A stretch of 64,000 bases of DNA from Methanocaldococcus lauensis (GTDB lineage: Archaea > AGJL01 > Methanococci > Methanococcales > Methanocaldococcaceae): assembly GCA_902827205.1 (NCBI GenBank), contig LR792634.1, forward strand, positions 1,364,001 through 1,428,000, read 5' to 3'. Positions 56,780-64,000 of the stretch are shown in pieces. The notes under the pieces are model-generated. The model had not been told where the DNA came from and did not search any database. It saw only the letters and a program-made list of their open reading frames with translations. The position numbers were made by a program, and so were the translations under genes. The stretch's first letter is position 1, and every line of letters starts with the position of its first letter.

Positions 56780-57562
56780 TTAGAGCTTCTCGAAGACATC
56801 ATCAACTGGTAAGAATCCTCCTAATGTTCTTGCTCTGTGTATTCTTTTAACAACAATTAATAACTCCTCATCATCTCTCATTGGTACTCCGTCAATTCTG
56901 TAGATTGTTGTAATTTCTTTCAATTTCTCTTCTGGTAATGGTTCACCAACATCAACTGGTTCATCTAAAGGCCTTCCTACCTGGTCCTTAACATATAAAA
57001 CATGTCCTGTCTTTTCATCATATACATATCTCTGAAGAGCATCAAACATTAAACCATTTTCATCTAATCTTAATGAGTGTCCGTGGACTGTTGCTCCTCT
57101 AATTCCACATCTTGCTGGATCATAGAAGGCAGTATCAATTAAGAAGTTCTTAGATAATGCTTCTAAGTCACTTTCTCTCATTTCAATAACTTGTCTCCCT
57201 GACAATGTACCTGTATCTACTCCTCTAAACCTCCACATGTATGTCCTTGCTCTATCATAAGGTTGTGCTGGAGCAAAGTACATTGAGTCAGTAAATTGAA
57301 TATATCTAATTCTATGCCCTTCTTTAGCTCCATTTATTGGCTCGACCAAGTCTCTAACGTAATCTTCTGGTAAATCCATTTCTTCTAATGGTGGGTGAAC
57401 TGTTTTGTAATCTTCTCCTGGCTGTCTGTGACCCATTATTTTAACTACATCATCATCTGGAATATCTCTCAACTTTTCTAACTGAACATCTGGATTCATA
57501 TGATCTCTTCTATTTTGAGCAATTTTTGTCTGACCTGGATAAAACTGTGGCTTGTATGCCAT
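56780..57562 (-). CDS. mcrG: Methyl-coenzyme M reductase gamma subunit McrG
   Basis: McrG (260 residues) is the third subunit of the alpha2beta2gamma2 enzyme. It begins AYKPQFYPGQTKIAQNRRDH and contains VKIMGHRQPGEDYKTVHPPL, RTYMWRFRGVDTGTLSGRQV and ARCGIRGATVHGHSLRLDEN, all conserved. It lies between mcrC and mcrA with a 110-base gap to mcrA. Confidence 0.98.
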   Translation of the reverse strand: MAYKPQFYPGQTKIAQNRRDHMNPDVQLEKLRDIPDDDVVKIMGHRQPGEDYKTVHPPLEEMDLPEDYVRDLVEPINGAKEGHRIRYIQFTDSMYFAPAQPYDRARTYMWRFRGVDTGTLSGRQVIEMRESDLEALSKNFLIDTAFYDPARCGIRGATVHGHSLRLDENGLMFDALQRYVYDEKTGHVLYVKDQVGRPLDEPVDVGEPLPEEKLKEITTIYRIDGVPMRDDEELLIVVKRIHRARTLGGFLPVDDVFEKL

Positions 57563-57571
57563 ATAATCACC

Positions 57572-58168
57572 TCAATTTAAATGCTTCTTTATTTTTCTTA
57601 TGATTTCATCAATTTTACTTTGTGGACAAGATTCTCCTCTAATAACTCCTGTTACAATATCGACAACGATTCCTTTAGTTTTAGGTTCTAAAGGCATAAC
57701 ATTTATAGTCTTTACACCATATTTGGCAAGGTCTTCCATATCTACAGGAGCTTGACATACGATAATTGTAGGAATTTCTACATATTTTAGAAACAAGGCA
57801 GCTTTATATACAATATGGCTGATAACATTTCCGAAATGTACTATGCAAAGTTTATGTCTATTTATTTGCTCTGCCTCTTCTGGTTTAATTCCAAAAGTTG
57901 ATCCCAAAGAACCTCTTGGAGCATCATGAGGTATTCCTGATCCAGCGTTTAATACGAGAACACTGGTTTGAATACCTGCTTCTCTTATACCATATGTTAT
58001 TTCACACACTGGTTTTGTTATATGCCTTCTTCCTGGTGACATTGCCACTACTACAACATCATTTCTTAGAGCCTCTGCAAATGTCCCTCTCTGCGCCAAT
58101 CCTCCCCCTTCTCCTAATCCCATCACTGCTCTACAATCTATAATTTGCTCTCTTCTACCAACAACCAT
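57572..58168 (-). CDS. mcrC: Methyl-coenzyme M reductase operon protein McrC
   Basis: McrC (198 residues) is not a subunit of the mature enzyme. Known family members take part in the ATP-dependent activation complex that reduces F430. Conserved parts are [40 protein letters not shown] and [20 protein letters not shown]. The ATG at 58168 has GAGG at the right distance; the ATG at 58174 overlaps the mcrD stop. Confidence 0.95.
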   Translation of the reverse strand: MVVGRREQIIDCRAVMGLGEGGGLAQRGTFAEALRNDVVVVAMSPGRRHITKPVCEITYGIREAGIQTSVLVLNAGSGIPHDAPRGSLGSTFGIKPEEAEQINRHKLCIVHFGNVISHIVYKAALFLKYVEIPTIIVCQAPVDMEDLAKYGVKTINVMPLEPKTKGIVVDIVTGVIRGESCPQSKIDEIIRKIKKHLN

Positions 58169-58170
58169 AT

Positions 58171-58659
58171 TCATTCCTCATTTCCATCTTTCTCAATGAT
58201 ATCTACTGAATTAGCCATTCTACTTCTTGGATCAACCATTCCTATTAATCTTCTATCCATCTCATTTATTAAGAAAACGCCATCTTCTCCATATTTAATA
58301 TAATCTGTAACTGTTGGTTTGTCTTTTAGGAATTTCCCTACTCTTAAATTGTATCCAAATGGAAACATCTCTTTACATATTTCATCTAATTTGTCTAATT
58401 CCCTGTCATCACTAAGTGTTATCCAAAATCTCCCTGCCATAACTGTAAGTTCTACTGGAACTCCTTTAACATTAATTACTTTCCTTTCTGTGTGATTTAC
58501 TGGTGTTCCTCTGGCAGGTCCATAAGGAACAACTTTAGGAAGGGGTTGACCGTGGATTACTACTCTCTCCACGGTCTTTAAGTCATATATTTTATTAAGA
58601 AATTTTTCAGTTGTAGAGGCTTTTAAGTATCTATAAGGGAAAATTTCAACTTCTATCAT
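58171..58659 (-). CDS. mcrD: Methyl-coenzyme M reductase operon protein McrD
   Basis: McrD (about 162 residues) is an accessory protein of Mcr assembly, thought to bind apo-enzyme or deliver F430. It starts [20 protein letters not shown] and contains [20 protein letters not shown], the family core. The ATG at 58659 follows GTGAT. It lies directly after mcrB and its stop almost touches mcrC. Confidence 0.95.
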   Translation of the reverse strand: MIEVEIFPYRYLKASTTEKFLNKIYDLKTVERVVIHGQPLPKVVPYGPARGTPVNHTERKVINVKGVPVELTVMAGRFWITLSDDRELDKLDEICKEMFPFGYNLRVGKFLKDKPTVTDYIKYGEDGVFLINEMDRRLIGMVDPRSRMANSVDIIEKDGNEE

Positions 58660-58668
58660 TATAATCAC

Positions 58669-60003
58669 TTAGATTTTATCTTTAACTTCTAATGCCCCTT
58701 CAATGACATACTTCAATGGTTCTCTAAACTCATCAATTGCACTGAATACCGTTCCTACTAATGCAGAAGTTCTCTCTGGTGAGAACATTTGAGTTCCTGC
58801 ATCTAAACACATAGCTGCTGCAACTGGTGGAATAGCAAACCCTTTGGAGTGTCTTGTAACAATGTGGTTTCCATTGAAGATACCTGGCCCTCCTCCTCCA
58901 TAGATTGAGTGACTGAAGAAACTGAAACCAACTGCAGTACCTTCTGCTCTACCAAAATCAACTCCTGGTAATCCAGTTTCATATTCTAAAATATCGTTGT
59001 AGTATAATATTGTTGATGCAATATTTTGAGCAGCTCTTGCTGCTCCACAATTTACAATAGCTGCTGCAACTAAACCTGCTGCTGCATAAGCGTTCCACTT
59101 GGCAACATCAACAGGTTTGTATAATGTAAATCCTGATGGTAAGGTTTTATCCTCTTTTATTATTCCATCTTCTAAAGCTCTTTCAACTACTGAGGCTACA
59201 ACGGTTCCAACAGTTCCATTCTTACCGTTTGCTTTTACTAAGTCAATTACTAAGTTGTCAGCATTTAATCCTTCATAAGCTAATCCTAATAAGTGTAACC
59301 TTTCAAATAATCCAACAGCATCTCCCATTTCAAACATTGCTGTTTGTTCCATTATTGCCGCAAATGCTACAGCATTCATAATATTTTTCTTTGTACAAGC
59401 TACAAAATGGTTTACCATAATATTTCTTAATGCATAACCTGGACCTTCTAATGATAATGGACTACCTAATAATGCCATAATATTTGAACCTTTCATTGAA
59501 ACATCGTGTGGATAACCTCCCAAAATAGCAGCATGAACCATTGGAGCGTCAAAGATATCTATATCAAAGGTTCTTATAATAGCCTCTTTCAATGCCTGAG
59601 CAGTAACTAATACAGAAACTGAATATTCTGCCGCAATATCTAATCTTTTTGTAGGTATTTGAACAGCCATCTGCTTTCCGTCGTTAATTAATTTAATTGA
59701 GGTGTCATCATCTTCTGAAACTCTAATAACTTTTTCTAAGTATTCAGCAATTGTTTCAGCATTTTCAACAATTGGTAAATCAATTTCTCTCCCTTTAATT
59801 TTGCAACCTTTTCCACCAACTTGACCAGTTTTTAATGCATTTTCAATACCTGCTAAGTTAACTGCAACTGTTCTCTTAACGTCTCTAACTAACTTCTGAA
59901 TTGTTGGGTTATACAATGGACTAATAGCTTCTAATGGAACATTTTCTTCTACTAAATTACCCTTTGCATCATACAAGTTTATGATGTCTTTATACTTAAC
60001 CAT
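58669..60003 (-). CDS. mcrB: Methyl-coenzyme M reductase beta subunit McrB
   Basis: McrB (444 residues) is the first gene of the operon. I place the start at the ATG at 60003 ([20 protein letters not shown] follows) behind GGGTGTGAT. The frame extends upstream to 60066, but that part would be untypical of McrB and runs into the promoter. Conserved parts are [40 protein letters not shown] and [20 protein letters not shown] near the coenzyme B channel. Confidence 0.97.
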   Translation of the reverse strand: MVKYKDIINLYDAKGNLVEENVPLEAISPLYNPTIQKLVRDVKRTVAVNLAGIENALKTGQVGGKGCKIKGREIDLPIVENAETIAEYLEKVIRVSEDDDTSIKLINDGKQMAVQIPTKRLDIAAEYSVSVLVTAQALKEAIIRTFDIDIFDAPMVHAAILGGYPHDVSMKGSNIMALLGSPLSLEGPGYALRNIMVNHFVACTKKNIMNAVAFAAIMEQTAMFEMGDAVGLFERLHLLGLAYEGLNADNLVIDLVKANGKNGTVGTVVASVVERALEDGIIKEDKTLPSGFTLYKPVDVAKWNAYAAAGLVAAAIVNCGAARAAQNIASTILYYNDILEYETGLPGVDFGRAEGTAVGFSFFSHSIYGGGGPGIFNGNHIVTRHSKGFAIPPVAAAMCLDAGTQMFSPERTSALVGTVFSAIDEFREPLKYVIEGALEVKDKI

Positions 60004-60043
60004 ATTAATCACACCCACATTTATTGGTTCGATATTTAGTATA

Positions 60044-60087
60044 ACGATTTTTATTATATATTCCATTTTTCATTTAAAAAAAATCGT
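60044..60087 (-). promoter_or_regulatory. mcr promoter flanked by a 9-bp inverted repeat
   Basis: On the minus strand a TATA-like GGAATATATAATAA lies at about 60050-60064. It is flanked by ACGATTTTT (60044-60052) and its exact reverse complement AAAAATCGT (60079-60087). The proximal arm is part of GTATAACGATTT (60039-60050), a 12-mer that recurs at nrdD. A further TATATATATA at 60091-60102 may serve mmp10 on the other strand or be an alternative mcr box. The layout suggests a dimeric regulator spanning the promoter. Confidence 0.45.
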
Positions 60088-60147
60088 AAAATATATATAT
60101 AAGATGAGTTTGTAATTCCCAGACAGCAAAAGTATTTTTATAATGAG

Positions 60148-61452
60148 TTGTTTAATATTAAATTAAAAATTCATAAAATTAGAGACTATAATTTAAGTGA
60201 AATTATGAAAGAAAGTAGTTTGTTGGTAGATTTAAAAGGGGAGCCAGGAATTAACTGTAATGGTTTCTGTAAATTTTGTTATTTTAGAAAAGTTGATAAA
60301 AAAAATCCAAAGCCTTTAGGTTGTAGATACTGCCAATTTACATTTGGTTGTGATTATTGTACTTACTCAGTTAGAGAAATTAATGGAGATTTTATTCCTT
60401 TACCCTTGGCATTGATGGAAGTGCAAAGCAATTTATTATTTAAAAGATACAAAAGAGTTAATATCACTGGAGGAGGAGATGTTAGTTGTTATCCCCAATT
60501 GGTTGAACTATGTAAATATATAAATAGTATGGGGTTGAATATACATCTTGGATATACATCAGGCAAAGGTTTTGATAATATAGATATAGGTAAAAGTTTA
60601 GTTGATTATGGAGTAGATGAAGTTACATTTTCAGTTTTTTCAACGAATGCAAAACTTAGAAAAGAGTGGATGAATGACAAAAATGCTGAAACTGCATTAA
60701 AATGCTTAAAATACTTTTGTGAGCATTGTGAAGTTCATTGTGCAATAATAGTTATTCCAGGAGTTAATGATGGTGAAGAATTAAAGAGAACTGTTTCAGA
60801 TTTAGTAGATTGGGGAGCAAAGGCTGTTATATTAATGAGATTTGCAAATTCTGAAGAACAAGGATTAATATTAGAAAATGCTCCATTACTTGAAAATATA
60901 AAAACGCATACAGTTGAAGAATTTAAAAAGATAGTTGATAAAATTCACAACGAATTTGGAGACAGTATTAGAGTTACTGGAACTCCACTGTATGATCCAA
61001 TTACAAAAACACCTTTTGCGTTAGCGGATGATGAAAATAAAAATATTTTAGAAAGATTAAAAAATAAAATAGATGGAGAGGCTACAATAATAACTGGAAA
61101 TGTTGCCTATCCATTCTTAAAAAAGATTTTTGACGAAACTTCTGTTAATGTTGTTAGAGTTAATAAAGACATTGCAGATTTAATAACTTCTAAAGATTTA
61201 GAAAATCTAAATTTAAAAGATGTTAAAGAAACTGTTTTTATTCCTCCTAAGGCATTTGTGCATGATAGAGTTGCTGAGGAACTTTTAAGTAGAGATGGAA
61301 TAGAAAGAATAGTTGTTAGAGGTATAGAACAATTAACATTAGACGGAGAAGTGAGTGGAGTATATACTAAAAAAGAGGCATTAGAATTTGAAATTAAAGC
61401 TTTTGAAGAGTTAATTGGTATGATTAACTTCTTTGGAATGAAAAAAAGATAA
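60148..61452 (+). CDS. mmp10: Mmp10, radical SAM/B12 methylase of McrA arginine (methanogenesis marker 10)
   Basis: A protein of up to 434 residues. [12 protein letters not shown] is the CxxxCxxC radical SAM motif, and [18 protein letters not shown] adds the extra cysteines of the Mmp10 family. [19 protein letters not shown] is the glycine-rich SAM strand. Known Mmp10 methylates the conserved active-site arginine of McrA, and here it is divergent from mcr. The start at 60148 is a TTG without a clear ribosome binding site; the ATG at 60202 is an alternative. Confidence 0.9.
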   Translation: MFNIKLKIHKIRDYNLSEIMKESSLLVDLKGEPGINCNGFCKFCYFRKVDKKNPKPLGCRYCQFTFGCDYCTYSVREINGDFIPLPLALMEVQSNLLFKRYKRVNITGGGDVSCYPQLVELCKYINSMGLNIHLGYTSGKGFDNIDIGKSLVDYGVDEVTFSVFSTNAKLRKEWMNDKNAETALKCLKYFCEHCEVHCAIIVIPGVNDGEELKRTVSDLVDWGAKAVILMRFANSEEQGLILENAPLLENIKTHTVEEFKKIVDKIHNEFGDSIRVTGTPLYDPITKTPFALADDENKNILERLKNKIDGEATIITGNVAYPFLKKIFDETSVNVVRVNKDIADLITSKDLENLNLKDVKETVFIPPKAFVHDRVAEELLSRDGIERIVVRGIEQLTLDGEVSGVYTKKEALEFEIKAFEELIGMINFFGMKKR

Positions 61453-61465
61453 GTTATGTTATTAT

Positions 61466-62449
61466 TTATTTTAACTGCATCTGTAATAATTTCCCTACGG
61501 CAAAACTTGGAGTTGCTAAGGAAACATCTTTACCATACAGTTCTTTTATAGAGATTATATTATAATCTGTTAATGCATCTTTTAAAATTTCCTCTCCCAA
61601 ACCAGTTATAACTACATGTTTCAAATTATATCTCTTTGAAACACTATCAACATTTTCTCTAATTAAATTTAGTAGTTTATTGTAAAGTTTTTTTGCAAAG
61701 TCAATAATTTCATCCTCACTAACCATATTCAAATCAGCACACAAAACTCTTGCCAATCTTGTCAAACAACTTTTAAAATCTTTTCCTCCATTATCTGGAG
61801 TTTCACAACTATACTCATTTTCACTAATCTTATTAAGAATTAAAGAAATATCTGCTATTATGGAGAAGTATTCTGATGATAGATTTGTTAATTTTCCTCT
61901 AAATTCTATTTTATTAGCTAAAAAACTTACTGGTGTTCTTAATGCCCCAACATAAACAAGTTGGTTATTCATTAATCTATCTAAATCAGTTTTTTCTGCT
62001 AAAATCTTTTTGTTTTTTATTGGAATTATGTCTGTTGTCGTAGAGCCCATATCTACTAAAATACAACTCTCTTTTATAAATTCAGCAACAAATTTCCCTG
62101 TAGCCACCCAATTTGACGCTGAAACTTTTAAATAATTTTTCTTAGCCTCTTCTGTTGTTAAAAAATTTCCATCAACATCAAAAACATATATTGGACAATT
62201 AAAGGATTGCTCAACTTTATTTATTATGTCATAAACTCCCTCTTTTTTTGTTTTATAACAGTCTGCTAATTCAGCAGTCATTACTAATGCTACATATTCA
62301 ACATTGTCATTGTTATAAGATTTCAATAAATCAGGTAATTCATCTTTTTTCTTCCACATTGGAAAATATATATGATGAATTTTATATCTATCATTATCAA
62401 TCTCTGCAATTTTTGTATTTGCTCCTCCAATATCAATTCCTAAAATCAT
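61466..62449 (-). CDS. mfnF: MfnF, methanofuran-forming synthase (hydantoinase/ASKHA-like)
   Basis: An ASKHA-fold protein of about 327 residues. GIDIGGANTKIAEIDND is the first phosphate-like loop and LVDMGSTTTDIIPIKNKK the second, typical of the H4MPT-linked C1 family TIGR03123. I recognise it as MfnF, which joins the furan diphosphate to gamma-glutamyltyramine in methanofuran synthesis. The ATG at 62449 lies behind TTGGTGA; the frame opens at 62461. It converges with mmp10. Confidence 0.87.
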   Translation of the reverse strand: MILGIDIGGANTKIAEIDNDRYKIHHIYFPMWKKKDELPDLLKSYNNDNVEYVALVMTAELADCYKTKKEGVYDIINKVEQSFNCPIYVFDVDGNFLTTEEAKKNYLKVSASNWVATGKFVAEFIKESCILVDMGSTTTDIIPIKNKKILAEKTDLDRLMNNQLVYVGALRTPVSFLANKIEFRGKLTNLSSEYFSIIADISLILNKISENEYSCETPDNGGKDFKSCLTRLARVLCADLNMVSEDEIIDFAKKLYNKLLNLIRENVDSVSKRYNLKHVVITGLGEEILKDALTDYNIISIKELYGKDVSLATPSFAVGKLLQMQLK

Positions 62450-62581
62450 AAGTTTCACCAATTATAAATTTAATTAATTTTTATATTGGAATTATTTATG
62501 ATAAAATCTTAAAATATTGGGTTGTAGGTAGTTTATTCTTTGTCTATTTTATTTTTATTTTTGTTTAACGGTGATCTATAT

Positions 62582-63637
62582 ATGAACGCATTTGTAGAAG
62601 TTCAAAAGTTATATAAAGAATATTACAAATTTGCAATAAAAAACAATATCCTTGAAGTCCCTGAAGATATTGAGCATAGGGAATTTGGTTATGGATATTT
62701 AAAAAAAGTCGATAATAGAAACTTATCCTTTAAAAATGAGAGAGTGTATAAAGATTGGGTTTTAAAAAATTCACCAATGCACTTATACAAATCCTTAGCT
62801 TATATGCTATATCCAAATAACCCCGGAGGGGCTGAAAAGAAAGGAGTATTTAGGAGAGAGTTAGCTTTTGATATAGATGTCCATAAAACTAATAAGTGTA
62901 AGCATGAGGATGATTGGATATGCAAATATTGTTTAGAGGAAGCAAAGAATCAAGTTATCTATTTAATTGAAGACTTTTTAATTCCAGATTTCGGATTAAA
63001 TGAGGAGGATATAAAAATTGTATTTAGTGGTAATAGAGGTTATCATATCTATATAAAACCAAAAAATAATAAAATTAAAGACATTATTGAGAATTATTCA
63101 AAAGACGATAGAAAATTTTTAATTAACTACATCTTAGGAAAAAATTTAAATTTAAATATGGTTGGTAGATGTTGGAGAAGAAGATTAATAAAAGCAATTA
63201 AAGAGAAAGATAAAAGAATCTCAACAAAAAAACTAGAAAAAGAGAAAAATTGGAAAAAAATTATAGAAAATTTTAAATCTAAAAATAAAATTTATAAAAT
63301 TATTGAAGAAACTAAAAATAAACTTGAATTAGATGAAAAGGTTATGGATGATGATATAAGATTATTGAGAGTTATTAACTCTTTACATGGATATACAGGT
63401 TTTATCGTTAAATCATTAAATAGTTTAGATGACCTAAAAAAATTTGACCCATTAAAAGATGCTATATTCAAAAATTTTGAAAATAAGTTTTATGAAGTCA
63501 ATATATATGACAGTAGAAAATTCGAAATTGAAATATGTGGAAAAAAATATACTAATAAAAGTAAGAAGGTTACTGGTTCAGTTTTGTTATATCTATTTGG
63601 ACACAACATTAAATTTGAACTACTTGGATCCCATTAA
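62582..63637 (+). CDS. priS: DNA primase small (catalytic) subunit PriS
   Basis: The catalytic subunit of archaeal/eukaryal primase (351 residues). Catalytic acids are in RRELAFDIDVHK, preceded by the conserved YPNNPGGAEKKG, and HEDDWICKYC shows the zinc-binding cysteines. VFSGNRGYHIYIKP is the conserved SGxxGxH motif. I use the ATG at 62582 (NAFVEVQKLYKEYYK follows) after GGTGAT. Its end overlaps the opposing DUF166 gene by 29 bases. Confidence 0.95.
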   Translation: MNAFVEVQKLYKEYYKFAIKNNILEVPEDIEHREFGYGYLKKVDNRNLSFKNERVYKDWVLKNSPMHLYKSLAYMLYPNNPGGAEKKGVFRRELAFDIDVHKTNKCKHEDDWICKYCLEEAKNQVIYLIEDFLIPDFGLNEEDIKIVFSGNRGYHIYIKPKNNKIKDIIENYSKDDRKFLINYILGKNLNLNMVGRCWRRRLIKAIKEKDKRISTKKLEKEKNWKKIIENFKSKNKIYKIIEETKNKLELDEKVMDDDIRLLRVINSLHGYTGFIVKSLNSLDDLKKFDPLKDAIFKNFENKFYEVNIYDSRKFEIEICGKKYTNKSKKVTGSVLLYLFGHNIKFELLGSH

Positions 63638-64000
63638 CTAATAATTTTCCAGCTTTTGTTTTTTTACTTTCTTTTTCTACAAATAACCTTATTTTTCCAG
63701 CCCTACAAAAGTGTTGAACTCTCAAACCCATATTTGTTAAAGTTTCGTTACTAAATTCCTTGCCTATGTATTCCTTTAAGGTTTCTGACGTTGAACCACA
63801 TGGAGCTTCTCTTAAAATTTCAACTTTTTTAATTATATTATCTTTAACATATAACTTTGCTTTGGGCTTTCCAAAAAACTTTAAAAATTCTTTTAATTGA
63901 GGATATTTATATAGATATTCTTTTAATTCATTTTCATCAATATTACACATTAAATCTGGACAAAAAGCATTTTTAAAACTCTCCAACTGTTTTTTGAATC
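63609..64000 (-). CDS. DUF166 family protein, partial
   Basis: The visible 130 codons form the C-terminal part of a protein whose beginning lies beyond the right edge; no start codon is needed within the window. REAPCGSTSETLKEYIGKE and LTNMGLRVQHFCRAGKIRLF are the cysteine-containing signatures of DUF166, an archaeal family of unknown function that some annotations call thymidylate-synthase-like. It converges on priS with a 29-base overlap of the 3' ends. Confidence 0.75.
   Translation of the reverse strand, partial: FKKQLESFKNAFCPDLMCNIDENELKEYLYKYPQLKEFLKFFGKPKAKLYVKDNIIKKVEILREAPCGSTSETLKEYIGKEFSNETLTNMGLRVQHFCRAGKIRLFVEKESKKTKAGKLLVNGIQVVQI

Noticed and set aside
60004-60066. 21-codon upstream extension of mcrB
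   Set aside because: It covers the TATA box and leader. GGGTGTGAT before the ATG at 60003 and the normal McrB length support the shorter form.
1-64000. tRNA, rRNA, CRISPR arrays or transposase genes
   Set aside because: I looked for GC-rich cloverleaf segments, regularly spaced repeats and transposase motifs in all gaps and found none. The only GC island in a gap is the hairpin at 2661-2700.

Overview
The window comes from a hyperthermophilic, hydrogenotrophic methanogen of the Methanocaldococcus group (order Methanococcales). The DNA is strongly AT-rich with very short gaps between genes. Ribosome binding sites are of the archaeal GGTGAT type and promoters carry archaeal TATA boxes. The window holds the main methyl-coenzyme M reductase operon (mcrBDCGA), the Na+-pumping methyltransferase operon (mtrEDCBAFGH), two methanofuran biosynthesis genes (mfnE, mfnF), a methanococcal S-layer gene and the EppA prepilin peptidase. 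Several blocks follow gene orders I remember from M. jannaschii, joined differently. Species is not claimed. No rRNA, tRNA, CRISPR array or intact insertion sequence was found.

Layout. 1-5174 (minus): the ribosomal protein cluster L22-S3-L29-SUI1-Rpp29-S17-L14-L24-S4e-L5(partial), then EF-1beta and a tiny zinc-ribbon gene. 5271-9953: mfnE, an M20 peptidase, a UPF0014 membrane protein, a CxxCxxCC protein and a TPR protein. 10068-18094 is accessory DNA: a decayed archaeal ATPase pseudogene, a complete type I restriction-modification operon (hsdM-hsdS-hsdR), an overlapping YgjP/SprT-like metallopeptidase gene and a short remnant. 18100-23184: carB as two adjacent genes, divergent from gltX. 23251-29163: S-layer protein, CooC-type ATPase, MoaA, FKBP-type isomerase, NfeD and stomatin. 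29371-36723: aRF1, a LarE-like PP-loop protein, a RecJ-like DHH protein and an anaerobic ribonucleotide reductase with an intein.

36901-41374 (minus) is a pilus locus: EppA, two class III signal-peptide pilins, and two secreted or membrane proteins, one of them split by a frameshift in an A8 run. 41504-47268 (plus): an HD hydrolase, type 2 IPP isomerase, RNase J, prenyl synthase and three conserved archaeal genes. 47288-60003 (minus): a FIST-plus-HTH sensor with a V4R protein, then mtr, then mcr. 60148-64000: Mmp10 (McrA arginine methylation), MfnF, primase small subunit and a partial DUF166 gene.

How it fits together: Mtr moves the methyl group from H4MPT to coenzyme M, Mcr releases methane from it, Mmp10 modifies McrA, and MfnE and MfnF build the first C1 carrier. 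The least explained signals are non-coding. They are a 40-nt GC-rich hairpin with a perfect 15-bp inverted repeat enclosing the Rpp29 gene; palindromes at the slaA, mcr and hsdM promoters; and a 10-mer shared by the slaA, mcr and nrdD promoter regions. The FIST/V4R pair next to mtr is the best candidate for an undescribed protein system.
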